From JALZAQ01 sp038253885 (lineage in GTDB: Bacteria > Gemmatimonadota > Gemmatimonadetes > Gemmatimonadales > Gemmatimonadaceae), in contig JBBSGP010000010.1 in NCBI GenBank assembly GCA_038253885.1, positions 1 to 64,000 of the forward strand: a DNA stretch of 64,000 nucleotides, read 5' to 3'. Position 1 is the first letter of the stretch, and every line of letters starts with the position of its first letter. Shown in pieces: positions 43,527-52,842 of this stretch. The notes under the pieces were generated by a model. That model was not told the origin of the DNA, ran no database searches, and worked only from the letters and a program-made list of their open reading frames with translations. Made by a program: the position numbers and the translations under genes.

Positions 43527-45056
43527 ATGCGGTTCGATCTCACCGTCCCGTGGCAGTTGTCGGCCGCGCTCGGGCCCGATCTGCTGCTCGCCGGAGGGGC
43601 GATGCTCCTTCTTCTCTGGTGCGTCTGGCGTCCGGAAAGTGCCGGTCATCAGCGCAGCGTCGGTGCTTGGAGCATCGCGCTCTGCGTCCTGACGATCGCG
43701 GCGGTTTTCTGGTATGGCCATCAGCAGGTGACCTCTGGACCGGGGATCATTGCGGTCGACAGCTTCCGCTGGGCTGCCGACCTCATCTTTCTCGGCGCCA
43801 CGATCATCGCCCTCATGCTCGCGATGGACTACAACGAGCGCGAGCGCATCACCGTCGCGGAATCGCACGTTCTGGTGTTGTTGGCGACGTCCGGTGCGAT
43901 GCTGCTTGCCGCGTCTCGCGACCTGATGATGATCTTCCTGGGCGTCGAGCTGATGTCCATCTCCGTGTACGTTCTGGCCGGTCTCAATCGTCGCAGCGCC
44001 GTTGCGGCCGAGGCGGCGCTCAAGTACTTCCTCCTCGGTGCCTTCTCGACCGGGTTCCTCCTGTATGGGATCGCCTTGCTGTACGGCGTGACGGGAACCA
44101 CAAATCTCGCGGCGATCGGCCAATGGGCGAGTGTCGCGGGCCGCGCCTCGAGCCCGATGCTGCTCGTCGGCATCGCGCTCCTCCTGGTCGGGTTCGCGTT
44201 CAAGGTCGCAGCCGTACCGTTCCACATGTGGACGCCCGACGTCTACGACGGCGCGCCGACCCCATACAGCGCCTACATGGCGGCGGCCGTGAAGGCGGGG
44301 GCGTTCGCGGCGTTCTTTCGCGTCTGGCTCGAGGCCTTCCCGCTCGCCGCACCGTCCTGGCACGGAGCCCTGTGGTGGATCGCCGCGATCACGATGGTGG
44401 TCGGCAACCTGGTCGCGCTCGCGCAGTCCAGCATCAAGCGGCTGCTCGCGTACTCGAGCATCGCTCACGCCGGCTACATTCTCGTGGCGCTGGTGTCGGG
44501 CACGGCACTCGGCGCCGCCTCGTTCCTGTTCTACCTGACCGCGTACACGCTGGCGACGATGGGAGCGTTCGCCGTTGTGATCGCCCTCGGACAGGCGGGG
44601 GAGATCCGACTGGCGGTGACCGATTATTCCGGCCTCTGGCGGGTGCGGCCGTGGCTCGCGCTGGCGATGGCGGTATTCATGCTGGCGCTGCTGGGATTTC
44701 CGCTTGCGGGAGGCATGGGCTTCTTTGCGAAGTGGTATGTGCTCCAGGCTGCTCTGCGCGCTCCACAGCCGCAGACACGGCTCGCGGTCGTGCTCGTGCT
44801 CACGAGCTTCGTGTCCGCCGGCTACTACCTGCGCGTCCTCAAGGTGATGTTCATGAATCCGCGAGCAGCGGACATGCCCGATCCGATGAGGGTCCCGGCG
44901 CTCACCCAGATCGTGATCGGATTCGCGGCCGGCCTGCTCCTGGTTTTCGGAATCCTGCCCAGCCCGGCGTTGGAATTTTCACGCTGGGGCGTGAGCGTGT
45001 CGGGTCCGATGGCGGAGACGCCGATCGGTCCGCCACTGACGCGCCTCGACCGTTGA
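43527..45056 (+). CDS. nuoN: NADH-quinone oxidoreductase subunit N
   Basis: Third antiporter-like subunit, 509 residues, last gene of the operon. MIFLGVELMSISVYVLAG carries the conserved Glu, FKVAAVPFHMWTPDVYDGAPTPYSAYMAAAVKAG and IKRLLAYSSIAHAGYILV carry the conserved Lys residues. Followed by a strong hairpin, so the fourteen genes likely form one transcript. Confidence 0.95.
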   Translation: MRFDLTVPWQLSAALGPDLLLAGGAMLLLLWCVWRPESAGHQRSVGAWSIALCVLTIAAVFWYGHQQVTSGPGIIAVDSFRWAADLIFLGATIIALMLAMDYNERERITVAESHVLVLLATSGAMLLAASRDLMMIFLGVELMSISVYVLAGLNRRSAVAAEAALKYFLLGAFSTGFLLYGIALLYGVTGTTNLAAIGQWASVAGRASSPMLLVGIALLLVGFAFKVAAVPFHMWTPDVYDGAPTPYSAYMAAAVKAGAFAAFFRVWLEAFPLAAPSWHGALWWIAAITMVVGNLVALAQSSIKRLLAYSSIAHAGYILVALVSGTALGAASFLFYLTAYTLATMGAFAVVIALGQAGEIRLAVTDYSGLWRVRPWLALAMAVFMLALLGFPLAGGMGFFAKWYVLQAALRAPQPQTRLAVVLVLTSFVSAGYYLRVLKVMFMNPRAADMPDPMRVPALTQIVIGFAAGLLLVFGILPSPALEFSRWGVSVSGPMAETPIGPPLTRLDR

Positions 45057-45060
45057 CCCG

Positions 45061-45082
45061 CGGGGCGGCCGGAGCCGCCCCG
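45061..45082 (+). terminator. Strong hairpin at the end of the nuo operon
   Basis: CGGGGCGGC and GCCGCCCCG form a nine-base-pair GC stem with a CGGA loop (45061-45082), five bases after nuoN. TCGCATTT follows instead of a pure T-run. It may end or stall the nuo transcript before the phosphohexomutase gene. Confidence 0.55.
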
Positions 45083-45101
45083 TCGCATTTCGAGGAGAGG
45101 C

Positions 45102-46475
45102 ATGACTGTGAATCGGGAGATCTTCCGGCAGTACGATGTCAGGGGAATCGTCGGAAAAGATCTGACCCCTCGCGTGGCGCACTCGCTCGGCCGGGCCTAC
45201 GCGGCCTACCTGCAGCGCGAGGGGGTGCAACCAGCCGGCCCGATCGCGGTCGGCCGCGACAATCGCCCTAGCGGCAAAGCCTTGCGCGACGCGCTCGTGC
45301 GCGCTCTGGGCGAATCCGGCGTGGACGTCATCGATGTGGGCATCGTTCCCACGCCACTTCTCTACTGGTCGCTCAACAACCTGCCAGTAGCCGGCGGTAT
45401 CCAGATCACTGGTTCGCACAATCCATCGGAGTACAACGGTTTCAAGCTCTGCCTCGGCACGCAATCAGTGCACGGCGAGGAGATCCAGGCGCTGTACGAT
45501 CTGATCATCGCCGGCAAGTTCCCCTCGGGCGCTGGCCGGGTGCAGGAGGAGAATATCGTCGAGCGGTACATCAGCGACGTGGTGAAGCGTATCGGACCCC
45601 TGTCACGACCGTTGCGGGTCGTCGCGGATTGTGGAAACGGCGTCGGGTCGCTCGTCGGCCCCCAGCTGCTGACTCGTCTTGGCGCTCGTGTGACGTCGCT
45701 GTACTGTGACAGCGATGGAACGTTCCCGAATCATCACCCGGATCCGACCGTGCCCGAGAACGTCGCCGAGCTCCAGGACGCTGTGCGCGCGGGCCGCGGC
45801 GAGGTGGGCGTGGCGTTCGACGGAGATGCCGATCGGATCGGGCTCATCGATGAGCGCGGCGAGATCGTGTGGGGAGATCACATCCTCATCATCTACGCTC
45901 GCGACGTGCTCGCCCGCACCGGGAAGGGACAGGCCATCATCTTCGACGTGAAGTGCTCGCAGGCGCTTCCCGATGCCATTCGTGAGGCCGGCGGGGAGCC
46001 GGTGATGTGGCGCACGGGGCACTCACTGATCAAGGAGAAGATGCGGGAGCTGAAGGCCCCACTGGCCGGCGAGATGTCGGGGCACATGTTCTTCTCGGAG
46101 GGCTTTTACGGACACGATGACGCCCTCTACGGCGCGGCCAGGCTGTTGCGCATCCTCGCGGACTCGGGCAAGACGGTGAGCGGGCTCCTGGCGGACGTCG
46201 AGCGTTTCGTCTCGACGCCCGAGATCCGCGTGGACTGCCCGGACGATCGCAAGTTCGCTGTCGTCGAGGAAGCTGTCAGGCATTTCCGCGCGGACCACGA
46301 CGTGATCGACGTCGATGGCGTGCGCGTGCTGTATGGTGATGGGTGGGGATTGATCCGCGCGTCCAACACCCAGCCGGTTCTGGTGATGAGATTCGAGGCC
46401 GGCAGTGCGGCGCGCCTCGATGCGATCCGCGACGAGTTCGAGTCATGGCTCCGGGCACAGGGCGTCGCCGTCTAG
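45102..46475 (+). CDS. Phosphomannomutase/phosphoglucomutase
   Basis: Moves phosphate between C1 and C6 of mannose or glucose phosphate, feeding sugar nucleotides. The phosphoserine is Ser 105 (TGSHNPSEYNG), the metal loop DGDADRIG near 246, the substrate motif EMSGHMFF and the phosphate-binding RASNTQP near the C-terminus. Length is 457 residues, like AlgC/ManB dual enzymes, but the sugar cannot be fixed from sequence. A GAGGAGAGG ribosome site precedes ATG 45102. Confidence 0.92.
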   Translation: MTVNREIFRQYDVRGIVGKDLTPRVAHSLGRAYAAYLQREGVQPAGPIAVGRDNRPSGKALRDALVRALGESGVDVIDVGIVPTPLLYWSLNNLPVAGGIQITGSHNPSEYNGFKLCLGTQSVHGEEIQALYDLIIAGKFPSGAGRVQEENIVERYISDVVKRIGPLSRPLRVVADCGNGVGSLVGPQLLTRLGARVTSLYCDSDGTFPNHHPDPTVPENVAELQDAVRAGRGEVGVAFDGDADRIGLIDERGEIVWGDHILIIYARDVLARTGKGQAIIFDVKCSQALPDAIREAGGEPVMWRTGHSLIKEKMRELKAPLAGEMSGHMFFSEGFYGHDDALYGAARLLRILADSGKTVSGLLADVERFVSTPEIRVDCPDDRKFAVVEEAVRHFRADHDVIDVDGVRVLYGDGWGLIRASNTQPVLVMRFEAGSAARLDAIRDEFESWLRAQGVAV

Positions 46476-46488
46476 GGCGCCACCGCCC

Positions 46489-48966
46489 ATGACAGTGAGG
46501 CGGTGGGCGTTACTGGCAGCGCTCGCCGTGGCCTGTTCGCTGCTGCTCGGCCGAGCGGCTTCCGCGGTGTACGTGGACTACCGCTTCTACGCCGCCATGG
46601 GCGCAGGGGACGTGTGGCGCGCTCGCGGTATCGCGCTGATCGTGATGAAGGGACTGGCGCGGGTCGTCGCGACGCTCTTTCTCTTCGGCCATCTCTATGC
46701 AGTTCGGCAGAGCGTCGTGTCGCTGGTTCTCCCCCGCCGACTGGGAAACGTGGAGATCGGCGAGGAGGTGCCCGGACGCTATCTCGTCGGCGCGGCTCTC
46801 GTGATCGCCGTCGTGCTCGGGATGCTACTTCCCATCGCCGACAGCTGGTCCAGCCTGGCGCTGGGCTACTACGGACTCCCGTTCGGAGAGAGCGACCCCT
46901 ATCACGAGGTCGACCTCGGTTTCTTCACGTACGTGTTGCCACTCGAGGCGTCGCTGTACCTGTGGGCGTTGGTCGTGATCCTGGTTGCCGCCGCGGTCGT
47001 GATCTTCCTCTATGCTCTCACCCCGAGCCTGCGCTGGCAGCATGGTTCGCTCTACGTTTCCAACTACGTTCGACGTCACCTGATGGTGATCGGCGCGCTG
47101 TTGCTCGGCATGCTCGCGTGGAGCTACCGTCTGGAGGCATTCAAGGTTCTGCTGAACGGGAGCAGCGGAGAGGGAGCCTTCGGCTACGCCGACCATCACG
47201 CCATCATCCCGGTCGATCTGACGCTGGCCGTGCTGACTCTGGTCGCGGCGATCGTCGTCCTGTGGTTCGGATGGAGCGGACAGGTTCGTGTCGCGTTTGG
47301 AGCGGTCGGCACGGTACTGATCCTCTCTCTCTCGCTCCGACAGCTCGCTCCCCTCGTCGTTCGCCGCTCCGCCCCCGCTCGCACGGCGGGACAACGCGAG
47401 GCGCCTTATCGCGCGACACGCGTCGCTTACACCCGCCGCGCGTTCGGCCTCGATCGCCTCGGACCGGCCGATCCCGCGATGTCCTTCTCCTCCTTGAGGG
47501 ACGTATCCACCAACGTCCCGGCGTGGGAGCCGGCCGCACTCGCGCGTGCAGTGGCGCGCGGGAGTCACGGAGAGCTGGGCGCGTCGGGCGTCGGCTGGAT
47601 TCCGTCGGCGGTCGGCGTCGTCGCGGTCGTCCCGGAGCATACGACCTCCGTGTCTGGCGGCGACCCCGAGCAGCAGGAAGACCGGTGGAGCGTCGCCCGA
47701 ATTCTTGGCGCGAGTGCCGACCCAGACGGAGGGCCGGTGCACGTCACTCTGGGCGGTCAGCGCGCGCGCGAGGACGATCACCTCGAGCCGGTGATCGTGC
47801 ACGATTCCGCGATCGGCTATCTGGTCGAGCCGGATTCTCTGGGTCGTCTCACCGGAAGCAGCCTCGAGAGCAGCGTGTCGCGCGTGGCTCACGCGTGGAG
47901 CCTGCAGAATCTGCGGCTGCTCAGCGACCTGCCCCATCCGTCGCCGCGGATCATCGTGCAGCGCGCCCTTCGGGATCGCGTGCGAGCCGTGGCGCCGATC
48001 TTCCTCCAGGGCACGGAGATCACGCCGGTCGCGATCGGGGATACGCTGTTCTGGCTTCTCGATCTCTACTCTGCGTCCGCGAGCTATCCGCTCAGCACGC
48101 GCATCAGCATCGGCCCGGAAGAGACGACCTACCTGCAGCACGCCGCGACGGCGGTCGTCAACGGCGCGTCGGGCCGTCTCTGGCTAGCGGCGGACGCCAC
48201 GCTCGATCCGATCGCGCGCAGCTGGGTTGAGGCGTTCCCGTCGTTGTTCACGAGCTGGGCACGCCTCCCGCGCGCGCTCGCCGAGGCCGCCCCTCCGGCT
48301 CTCGACCTGCTCCGATCGCAGGCCCAGGTGATGGCCCGCTTCGGGCTGCGCGGCGATAGCGGGCCGACGGGGCAGGTGCCCTGGAACATCGGAGCGGACA
48401 CGCTCATGCCCGAGGGAAGTACGGCCCTCTGGCTGCTCCCCGGTCGGCGCGCTCTCGCGTGGTCGCAGCCCATCCTCGATGAGAACGGTCACGTCCTCGG
48501 GCTCTTCGTCGGGACGGGCGGACCGTCGCGACATGCGGCCTATCTGCCGCTGGCCCATGCCGGGACGCGATGGTCGGCAGCGTCGGACGAGCTGCACCGC
48601 GCGGCCGACAGCAGCCTCATCCTTCCGGCAGGAACGCAGGCCGTACGCGGTGGGATCCACGCCGTGCCGGTGGGCGATGATGTCGCTTTCGTGCAGAGCA
48701 CATACGCCTGGCGCGCGGACGCCCCTCCGGCGCTGGTACGGGTCTCCGCTCTGCTGGGCGACGCCGTGACCGCGGGCCGCACTCTTCCCGAAGCGTTGGG
48801 CGTGGCGGTCACGCCTCCATCGGACACCAGCACCCCTTCGCCTGATTACCGGTCGCGCGTCGCCGCGCTCGTCGAGCAGATGCGAGCGGCGCTGCAGCGT
48901 GCGGACTGGACGGCGTTCGGCCGCGCGTTCGACGCCCTCGAAACGCTGACGCGTGCCTCGCGCTGA
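46489..48966 (+). CDS. UPF0182-family large membrane protein
   Basis: An 825-residue inner-membrane protein. The first about 300 residues form seven hydrophobic helices, with YVDYRFYAAMG and GYYGLPFGESDPYHEVDLGFFTYVLP near the start; the rest is a large soluble domain beginning near AYTRRAFGLDRL, the family's junction motif. The function of UPF0182 is unknown. ATG 46489 is preceded by the phosphohexomutase by 13 bases. The 3' end overlaps the carbamate kinase start by 14 bases. Confidence 0.85.
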   Translation: MTVRRWALLAALAVACSLLLGRAASAVYVDYRFYAAMGAGDVWRARGIALIVMKGLARVVATLFLFGHLYAVRQSVVSLVLPRRLGNVEIGEEVPGRYLVGAALVIAVVLGMLLPIADSWSSLALGYYGLPFGESDPYHEVDLGFFTYVLPLEASLYLWALVVILVAAAVVIFLYALTPSLRWQHGSLYVSNYVRRHLMVIGALLLGMLAWSYRLEAFKVLLNGSSGEGAFGYADHHAIIPVDLTLAVLTLVAAIVVLWFGWSGQVRVAFGAVGTVLILSLSLRQLAPLVVRRSAPARTAGQREAPYRATRVAYTRRAFGLDRLGPADPAMSFSSLRDVSTNVPAWEPAALARAVARGSHGELGASGVGWIPSAVGVVAVVPEHTTSVSGGDPEQQEDRWSVARILGASADPDGGPVHVTLGGQRAREDDHLEPVIVHDSAIGYLVEPDSLGRLTGSSLESSVSRVAHAWSLQNLRLLSDLPHPSPRIIVQRALRDRVRAVAPIFLQGTEITPVAIGDTLFWLLDLYSASASYPLSTRISIGPEETTYLQHAATAVVNGASGRLWLAADATLDPIARSWVEAFPSLFTSWARLPRALAEAAPPALDLLRSQAQVMARFGLRGDSGPTGQVPWNIGADTLMPEGSTALWLLPGRRALAWSQPILDENGHVLGLFVGTGGPSRHAAYLPLAHAGTRWSAASDELHRAADSSLILPAGTQAVRGGIHAVPVGDDVAFVQSTYAWRADAPPALVRVSALLGDAVTAGRTLPEALGVAVTPPSDTSTPSPDYRSRVAALVEQMRAALQRADWTAFGRAFDALETLTRASR

Positions 48967-49897
48967 GACGGCGGTCATTGCCCTCGGTGGGAATGCTCTT
49001 TCTCCCGCCGGAGAGCGCTCGACCATCAACGATCAATTCCGGCACACGCGGGCGAGTCTGGCGCCGATCGTGGATCTTGCGCTCGACGGCTGGAATCTCT
49101 GCGTGGTGCACGGGAACGGTCCGCAGGTAGGAGACGAGCTGGTTCGGAATGAGCTCGCGCGCAGCGAGGTCGCGCCACTCCCGCTCGGCGTGCTGGTCGC
49201 CGCCACCGCCGGCTGGATCGGTTACATGATCCAGCAATCGCTCGAGAACGCGCTGACGCGCTCGGGCAGCGACCGGCGCGTGGCGACGGTGATCACGCAG
49301 GTTCACGTGGACCCGACGGACATCGCGCTGAGCTCTCCGAGCAAGTTCATCGGTCACGAGATTCCGGAGCCGCGCGCGCGTGCCCTGCTCGCCGAAGGGA
49401 CATCCGTGAAGCCGGATGCCCGCGGCCGATGGCGGCGCGTCGTCGGCAGCCCACGGCCCCTCGCCATCCACGAGATCGCCACCATCCGCCAGCTGATGGA
49501 TAACGGGACGATCGTCGTCGCGTGTGGCGGCGGAGGTGCTCCGATTCACGCCGACCCGGTGCTCGGCTGGGACGGAGTGGACGCGGTGGTGGATAAGGAT
49601 CTCGCGGCGGCCGTTCTCGCGCGTGACCTGGATGCGACACTTCTGCTCATCCTCACCGACATCGATGCCGTCTACGCTGGTTACGGCACTCCGGATCAGC
49701 GACGGTTATCTGCACTCACGCCCGATGAGGCCCAGAGCCTCGATGCCTCCGGCGCGTTCGGCGAGGGTAGCATGGCTCCAAAGGTGCGCGCGGCGGTGGA
49801 TTTTGCGCGCCATACCGGAGGTCGCGCTATTATTACCGAGCTCAGCCGGGGCCGTGCCGCCGTGCGCGGAGCCGCAGGCACCATCATCTCACTCTGA
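48953..49897 (+). CDS. arcC: Carbamate kinase
   Basis: Interconverts carbamoyl phosphate plus ADP with carbamate plus ATP. Family motifs: VIALGGNALSPAGE, VVHGNGPQVG, GGGGAPIHADPVLGWDGVDAVVDKDLAAAVLA, LILTDIDAVY and FGEGSMAPKVRAA. Length is 314 residues from GTG 48953. No arginine deiminase (arcA) or ornithine carbamoyltransferase is nearby; the catabolic role is therefore unsupported by context. The gene before it is UPF0182 (overlapping) and sucC follows 33 bases later. Confidence 0.93.
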   Translation: MPRAETAVIALGGNALSPAGERSTINDQFRHTRASLAPIVDLALDGWNLCVVHGNGPQVGDELVRNELARSEVAPLPLGVLVAATAGWIGYMIQQSLENALTRSGSDRRVATVITQVHVDPTDIALSSPSKFIGHEIPEPRARALLAEGTSVKPDARGRWRRVVGSPRPLAIHEIATIRQLMDNGTIVVACGGGGAPIHADPVLGWDGVDAVVDKDLAAAVLARDLDATLLLILTDIDAVYAGYGTPDQRRLSALTPDEAQSLDASGAFGEGSMAPKVRAAVDFARHTGGRAIITELSRGRAAVRGAAGTIISL

Positions 49898-49930
49898 GCC
49901 CCACCCTGGCACGGGCCGATTGGAGAACGC

Positions 49931-51076
49931 GTGAACATTCACGAATACCAGGCCAAAGACATCTTTCGAAGTGTCGGCATCCCCATCCCGCCGGGTGAGA
50001 TGGCCAGCTCACCGGACGAAGCCGAGCGTCTGGCGAAGCAATTCGGGGGCACGGTGGTAGTGAAGGCGCAGGTGCACGCCGGCGGACGCGGAAAGGCCGG
50101 GGGGGTCAAGCTCGCGAAGACCCCCGTCGAAGCCCGTCAGGTGGCGGGCGCGATTCTCGGAATGAAGATCAAAGGGTTGACCGTCGAGAAGGTGCTGGTG
50201 ACTCCGGCTGCGGACATCGCCTCCGAGGCGTATGCCGGGATCATCATCGACCGCGCGTCGAAGAAGGCTGTGTTCATGGTGAGCGCGGCCGGCGGAGTCG
50301 ACATCGAGGAAGTCGCCGCGACCACGCCCGAGAAGATCATGCGTCATCCCGTGGACCCACGGTACGGGCTGCTTCCGTTCGAGGCGCTGGAGATGGGGTT
50401 CTTCCTCTACGCCGACGCGAAGCAGGCCCGCGCGGCCGCGAAGATCATGCAGCAGCTCTGGCGCGCCTTTCAGCAGAGCGGCGCATCGCTCGCCGAGATC
50501 AACCCTCTCGTCACCACGCCGACAGGGGAGGTGGTCGCGCTCGACGCCAAGATGGTCATCGACGACAACGAGCTGGAGCGGCGGCATGACCTCGAGGCGC
50601 TCCGTGACGAGAGCGCCGAGGCCCCCGGCGAGGTGCAGGCCCGTAAGGCCAACCTCACGTTCATCAAGCTCGACGGCAACGTGGGTTGCGTCGTCAATGG
50701 CGCCGGCCTCGCGATGGCGACGATGGATCTCGTCAAGTTCTACGGCGGTGAGCCGGCCAATTTTCTCGACATCGGCGGATCATCGAATCCGGACAAGGTC
50801 GTCAACGCGCTGCGCATCATCACCACCGATCCCAACGTGAAGGCGATTCTCTTCAACATCTTCGGCGGCATCACCCGCACGGATGACGTGGCAAATGGCA
50901 TCGTCACCGCGACGTCCCAGAATCCCCTCAAGGTGCCGATCGTGATCCGGCTCACCGGAACCAACGAGGAGATCGCGGTGAAGATTCTCACCGAGAACGG
51001 CTTCTCGGCGATGACCGACATGGATGAAGCGGTTCAGAAGGCGGTCGCGCTGGCGACGGGAGGCCGCGCCGCGTGA
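49931..51076 (+). CDS. sucC: Succinyl-CoA synthetase (ADP-forming type) beta subunit
   Basis: Beta subunit of the TCA-cycle enzyme making ATP or GTP from succinyl-CoA. It begins MNIHEYQAKDIFRSVGIPIP, has the ATP-grasp VVKAQVHAGGRGKAGGVK, LEINPLV-like AEINPLVTTPTGEVVALDAKM, and NIFGGITRTDDVANGIV. Length is 381 residues from GTG 49931. It overlaps sucD as GTGA. Confidence 0.95.
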   Translation: MNIHEYQAKDIFRSVGIPIPPGEMASSPDEAERLAKQFGGTVVVKAQVHAGGRGKAGGVKLAKTPVEARQVAGAILGMKIKGLTVEKVLVTPAADIASEAYAGIIIDRASKKAVFMVSAAGGVDIEEVAATTPEKIMRHPVDPRYGLLPFEALEMGFFLYADAKQARAAAKIMQQLWRAFQQSGASLAEINPLVTTPTGEVVALDAKMVIDDNELERRHDLEALRDESAEAPGEVQARKANLTFIKLDGNVGCVVNGAGLAMATMDLVKFYGGEPANFLDIGGSSNPDKVVNALRIITTDPNVKAILFNIFGGITRTDDVANGIVTATSQNPLKVPIVIRLTGTNEEIAVKILTENGFSAMTDMDEAVQKAVALATGGRAA

Positions 51077-51942
51077 GCGTCTACATCGATGCGACGACAA
51101 GGCTCCTCGTGCAGGGCATCACGGGACGCGACGGGAGCTTCCACACGAAGCAGATGATGGAGTACGGCACGACGGTCGTGGCTGGCGTGACGCCAGGAAA
51201 GGGCGGCCAGACCTTCGAGGGAAAGGTGCCGATCTTCAATACCGTGGCGAGCGCCGTCGGACAGACTGGTGCCAACACCGCCGTCATCTACGTCCCGCCT
51301 CCGTACGCTGCCGACGCGATGATGGAGGCGGCGGACGCGGGGGTTCAGCTCGTTGTCTGCATCACCGAGGGAGTTCCGGTGCTCGACATGACGCGAGTCT
51401 ACCCCTTCGTCAAGGAGAAGGGCGCGCGCCTCATCGGACCGAACTGCCCCGGGCTGATCTCACCTGGCAGCTCGAAGGTCGGAATCATTCCCGGCCGAAT
51501 CTGTTCGCCGGGTACCGTCGGCGTGGTCAGCCGCTCCGGCACGCTCACGTACGAGATCGTCTATCAACTCACGCGCGCCGGCATCGGCCAGTCCACCTGC
51601 GTCGGCATCGGCGGCGATCCCATCAACGGAACGAGCTTCATCGATGTGCTGGAGGAGTTCGAGCGAGACCCCGGGACGACGGCGGTCGCGATGATGGGGG
51701 AGATAGGCGGTACGGACGAGCAGGAGGCGGCGCGCTACATCAAGGACAGGATGACCAAGCCGGTAGTGGGTTTCATCGCCGGGCAGACAGCGCCGCCCGG
51801 ACGGCGCATGGGTCACGCCGGGGCGATCATCTCCGGATCTTCCGGGACGGCCGCTGAGAAAGTGCAGGCGTTCCGCGACGCCGGGATCGGGGTAGCGCAA
51901 CGCCCGAAGGACTTCGTTGCTCTTCTGCGCGAGCGAATGTGA
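51073..51942 (+). CDS. sucD: Succinyl-CoA synthetase alpha subunit
   Basis: Alpha subunit carrying the phosphorylated active-site His 248 (MGHAGAIISGSSGTA). CoA-binding motifs include VQGITGRDGSFHTKQM and the GPNCPGLISPG region. Length is 289 residues. GTG 51073 overlaps sucC, and the CBS-domain gene overlaps its stop (GTGA), so all three are likely coupled. Confidence 0.95.
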   Translation: MSVYIDATTRLLVQGITGRDGSFHTKQMMEYGTTVVAGVTPGKGGQTFEGKVPIFNTVASAVGQTGANTAVIYVPPPYAADAMMEAADAGVQLVVCITEGVPVLDMTRVYPFVKEKGARLIGPNCPGLISPGSSKVGIIPGRICSPGTVGVVSRSGTLTYEIVYQLTRAGIGQSTCVGIGGDPINGTSFIDVLEEFERDPGTTAVAMMGEIGGTDEQEAARYIKDRMTKPVVGFIAGQTAPPGRRMGHAGAIISGSSGTAAEKVQAFRDAGIGVAQRPKDFVALLRERM

Positions 51943-52841
51943 GACTCACGGAGTTCCTCTCGGCGGAGCGCATCCTGTTGCCGTTGGTCCGCGGAGATGG
52001 GACGCCGCTCACCTCGTTGAGCGACGCCACGGCAGCGCTGATCGATCGGCTGGTTGCCGGCGGGGTCGTCAAGGACGCCGACAAGCTGCGCCGTCGGTCC
52101 GACGAAGGGCGCGGGGAAGACATCGTCGCATTCACGGATCGAGTCTTCCTGGCGCACTTCCGGACCGACGCGGTGAAAGACCTGGCGGTGGCCATGGGTG
52201 TCGCGCCGTCGCCGGTTGGTCGGGAGCAGGGTGAAGGGGAGCCGCAACGCGCGCGGATCGTGATGCTGCTGCTCGCTCCGCCGCGCCTGGCTGCCCGCTA
52301 CCTCCAGGTCCTCGGTGCCTTCGCGCGCCTGCTCTCCGATGAGGCGGTGGTCGTCCAGATCCTCGCTGCGACGACGGTCGCCTCGCTGCTCTCGGTGCCC
52401 GCACTGGCTCGCTACGAGCTGCCGGAGGAGCTCTCGGTGCGCGACCTGATGACGGAGAATCCGCGCACCGCGACACCGGATACCCCGCTGCGCGATGCCG
52501 CTCGGCTGATGGCCCGATCGGTGATCAACGCCATGCCGGTGGTGGACGGCGGAGGGCTTCTGCTTGGTCTCCTGAGCGAGCGCGAGCTGATGCGGCACCT
52601 CGTCACGAGCTATCTCCAGAGCGGCGCTCCGCAGCGACCGACGGCCGGCGCCAACATGCGCCGCAGCGTTCGCGACGTGATGACACGCCAGGTTCTGGCG
52701 GTCTCGCCCGAGCAACCTCTGGCCGAAGTGGCCTCGCTCATGACCAACAAGGACGTCGACGGGGTGCCCGTGGTGCGGGAGGGCCGGCTGGTGGGCTTTC
52801 TCACTCGCGGGGACATCGTACGCAAACTCATCGGACCCTGA
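51939..52841 (+). CDS. PTS EIIA-like domain fused to two CBS domains
   Basis: A 300-residue soluble protein. Residues about 1-155 resemble the fructose/nitrogen-type PTS EIIA fold; His 73 in LAHFRTDAVKDLAVAMG aligns with the phosphorylatable His of those domains, though the usual PH is AH. Two CBS domains follow (about 166-222 and 244-300), each with the VRDxMT start, which bind adenosyl ligands. No EI or HPr is nearby. Overlap with sucD suggests an energy- or phosphate-sensing role at the succinyl-CoA step; this is inferred. Confidence 0.8.
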   Translation: MRLTEFLSAERILLPLVRGDGTPLTSLSDATAALIDRLVAGGVVKDADKLRRRSDEGRGEDIVAFTDRVFLAHFRTDAVKDLAVAMGVAPSPVGREQGEGEPQRARIVMLLLAPPRLAARYLQVLGAFARLLSDEAVVVQILAATTVASLLSVPALARYELPEELSVRDLMTENPRTATPDTPLRDAARLMARSVINAMPVVDGGGLLLGLLSERELMRHLVTSYLQSGAPQRPTAGANMRRSVRDVMTRQVLAVSPEQPLAEVASLMTNKDVDGVPVVREGRLVGFLTRGDIVRKLIGP

Positions 52842-52842
52842 C

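Noticed and set aside
30629..45056. Formate-hydrogenlyase or Mrp-type complex instead of complex I
   Set aside because: The NADH-binding NuoE/F/G module and NuoA/J/K are all present in the standard nuo order, and no hydrogenase metal ligands are seen in NuoD.
43268..45271. A 667-residue plus-strand frame over nuoM, nuoN and the mutase
   Set aside because: It overlaps nuoN, which has clear complex I motifs in another frame; the translation has no recognisable family.
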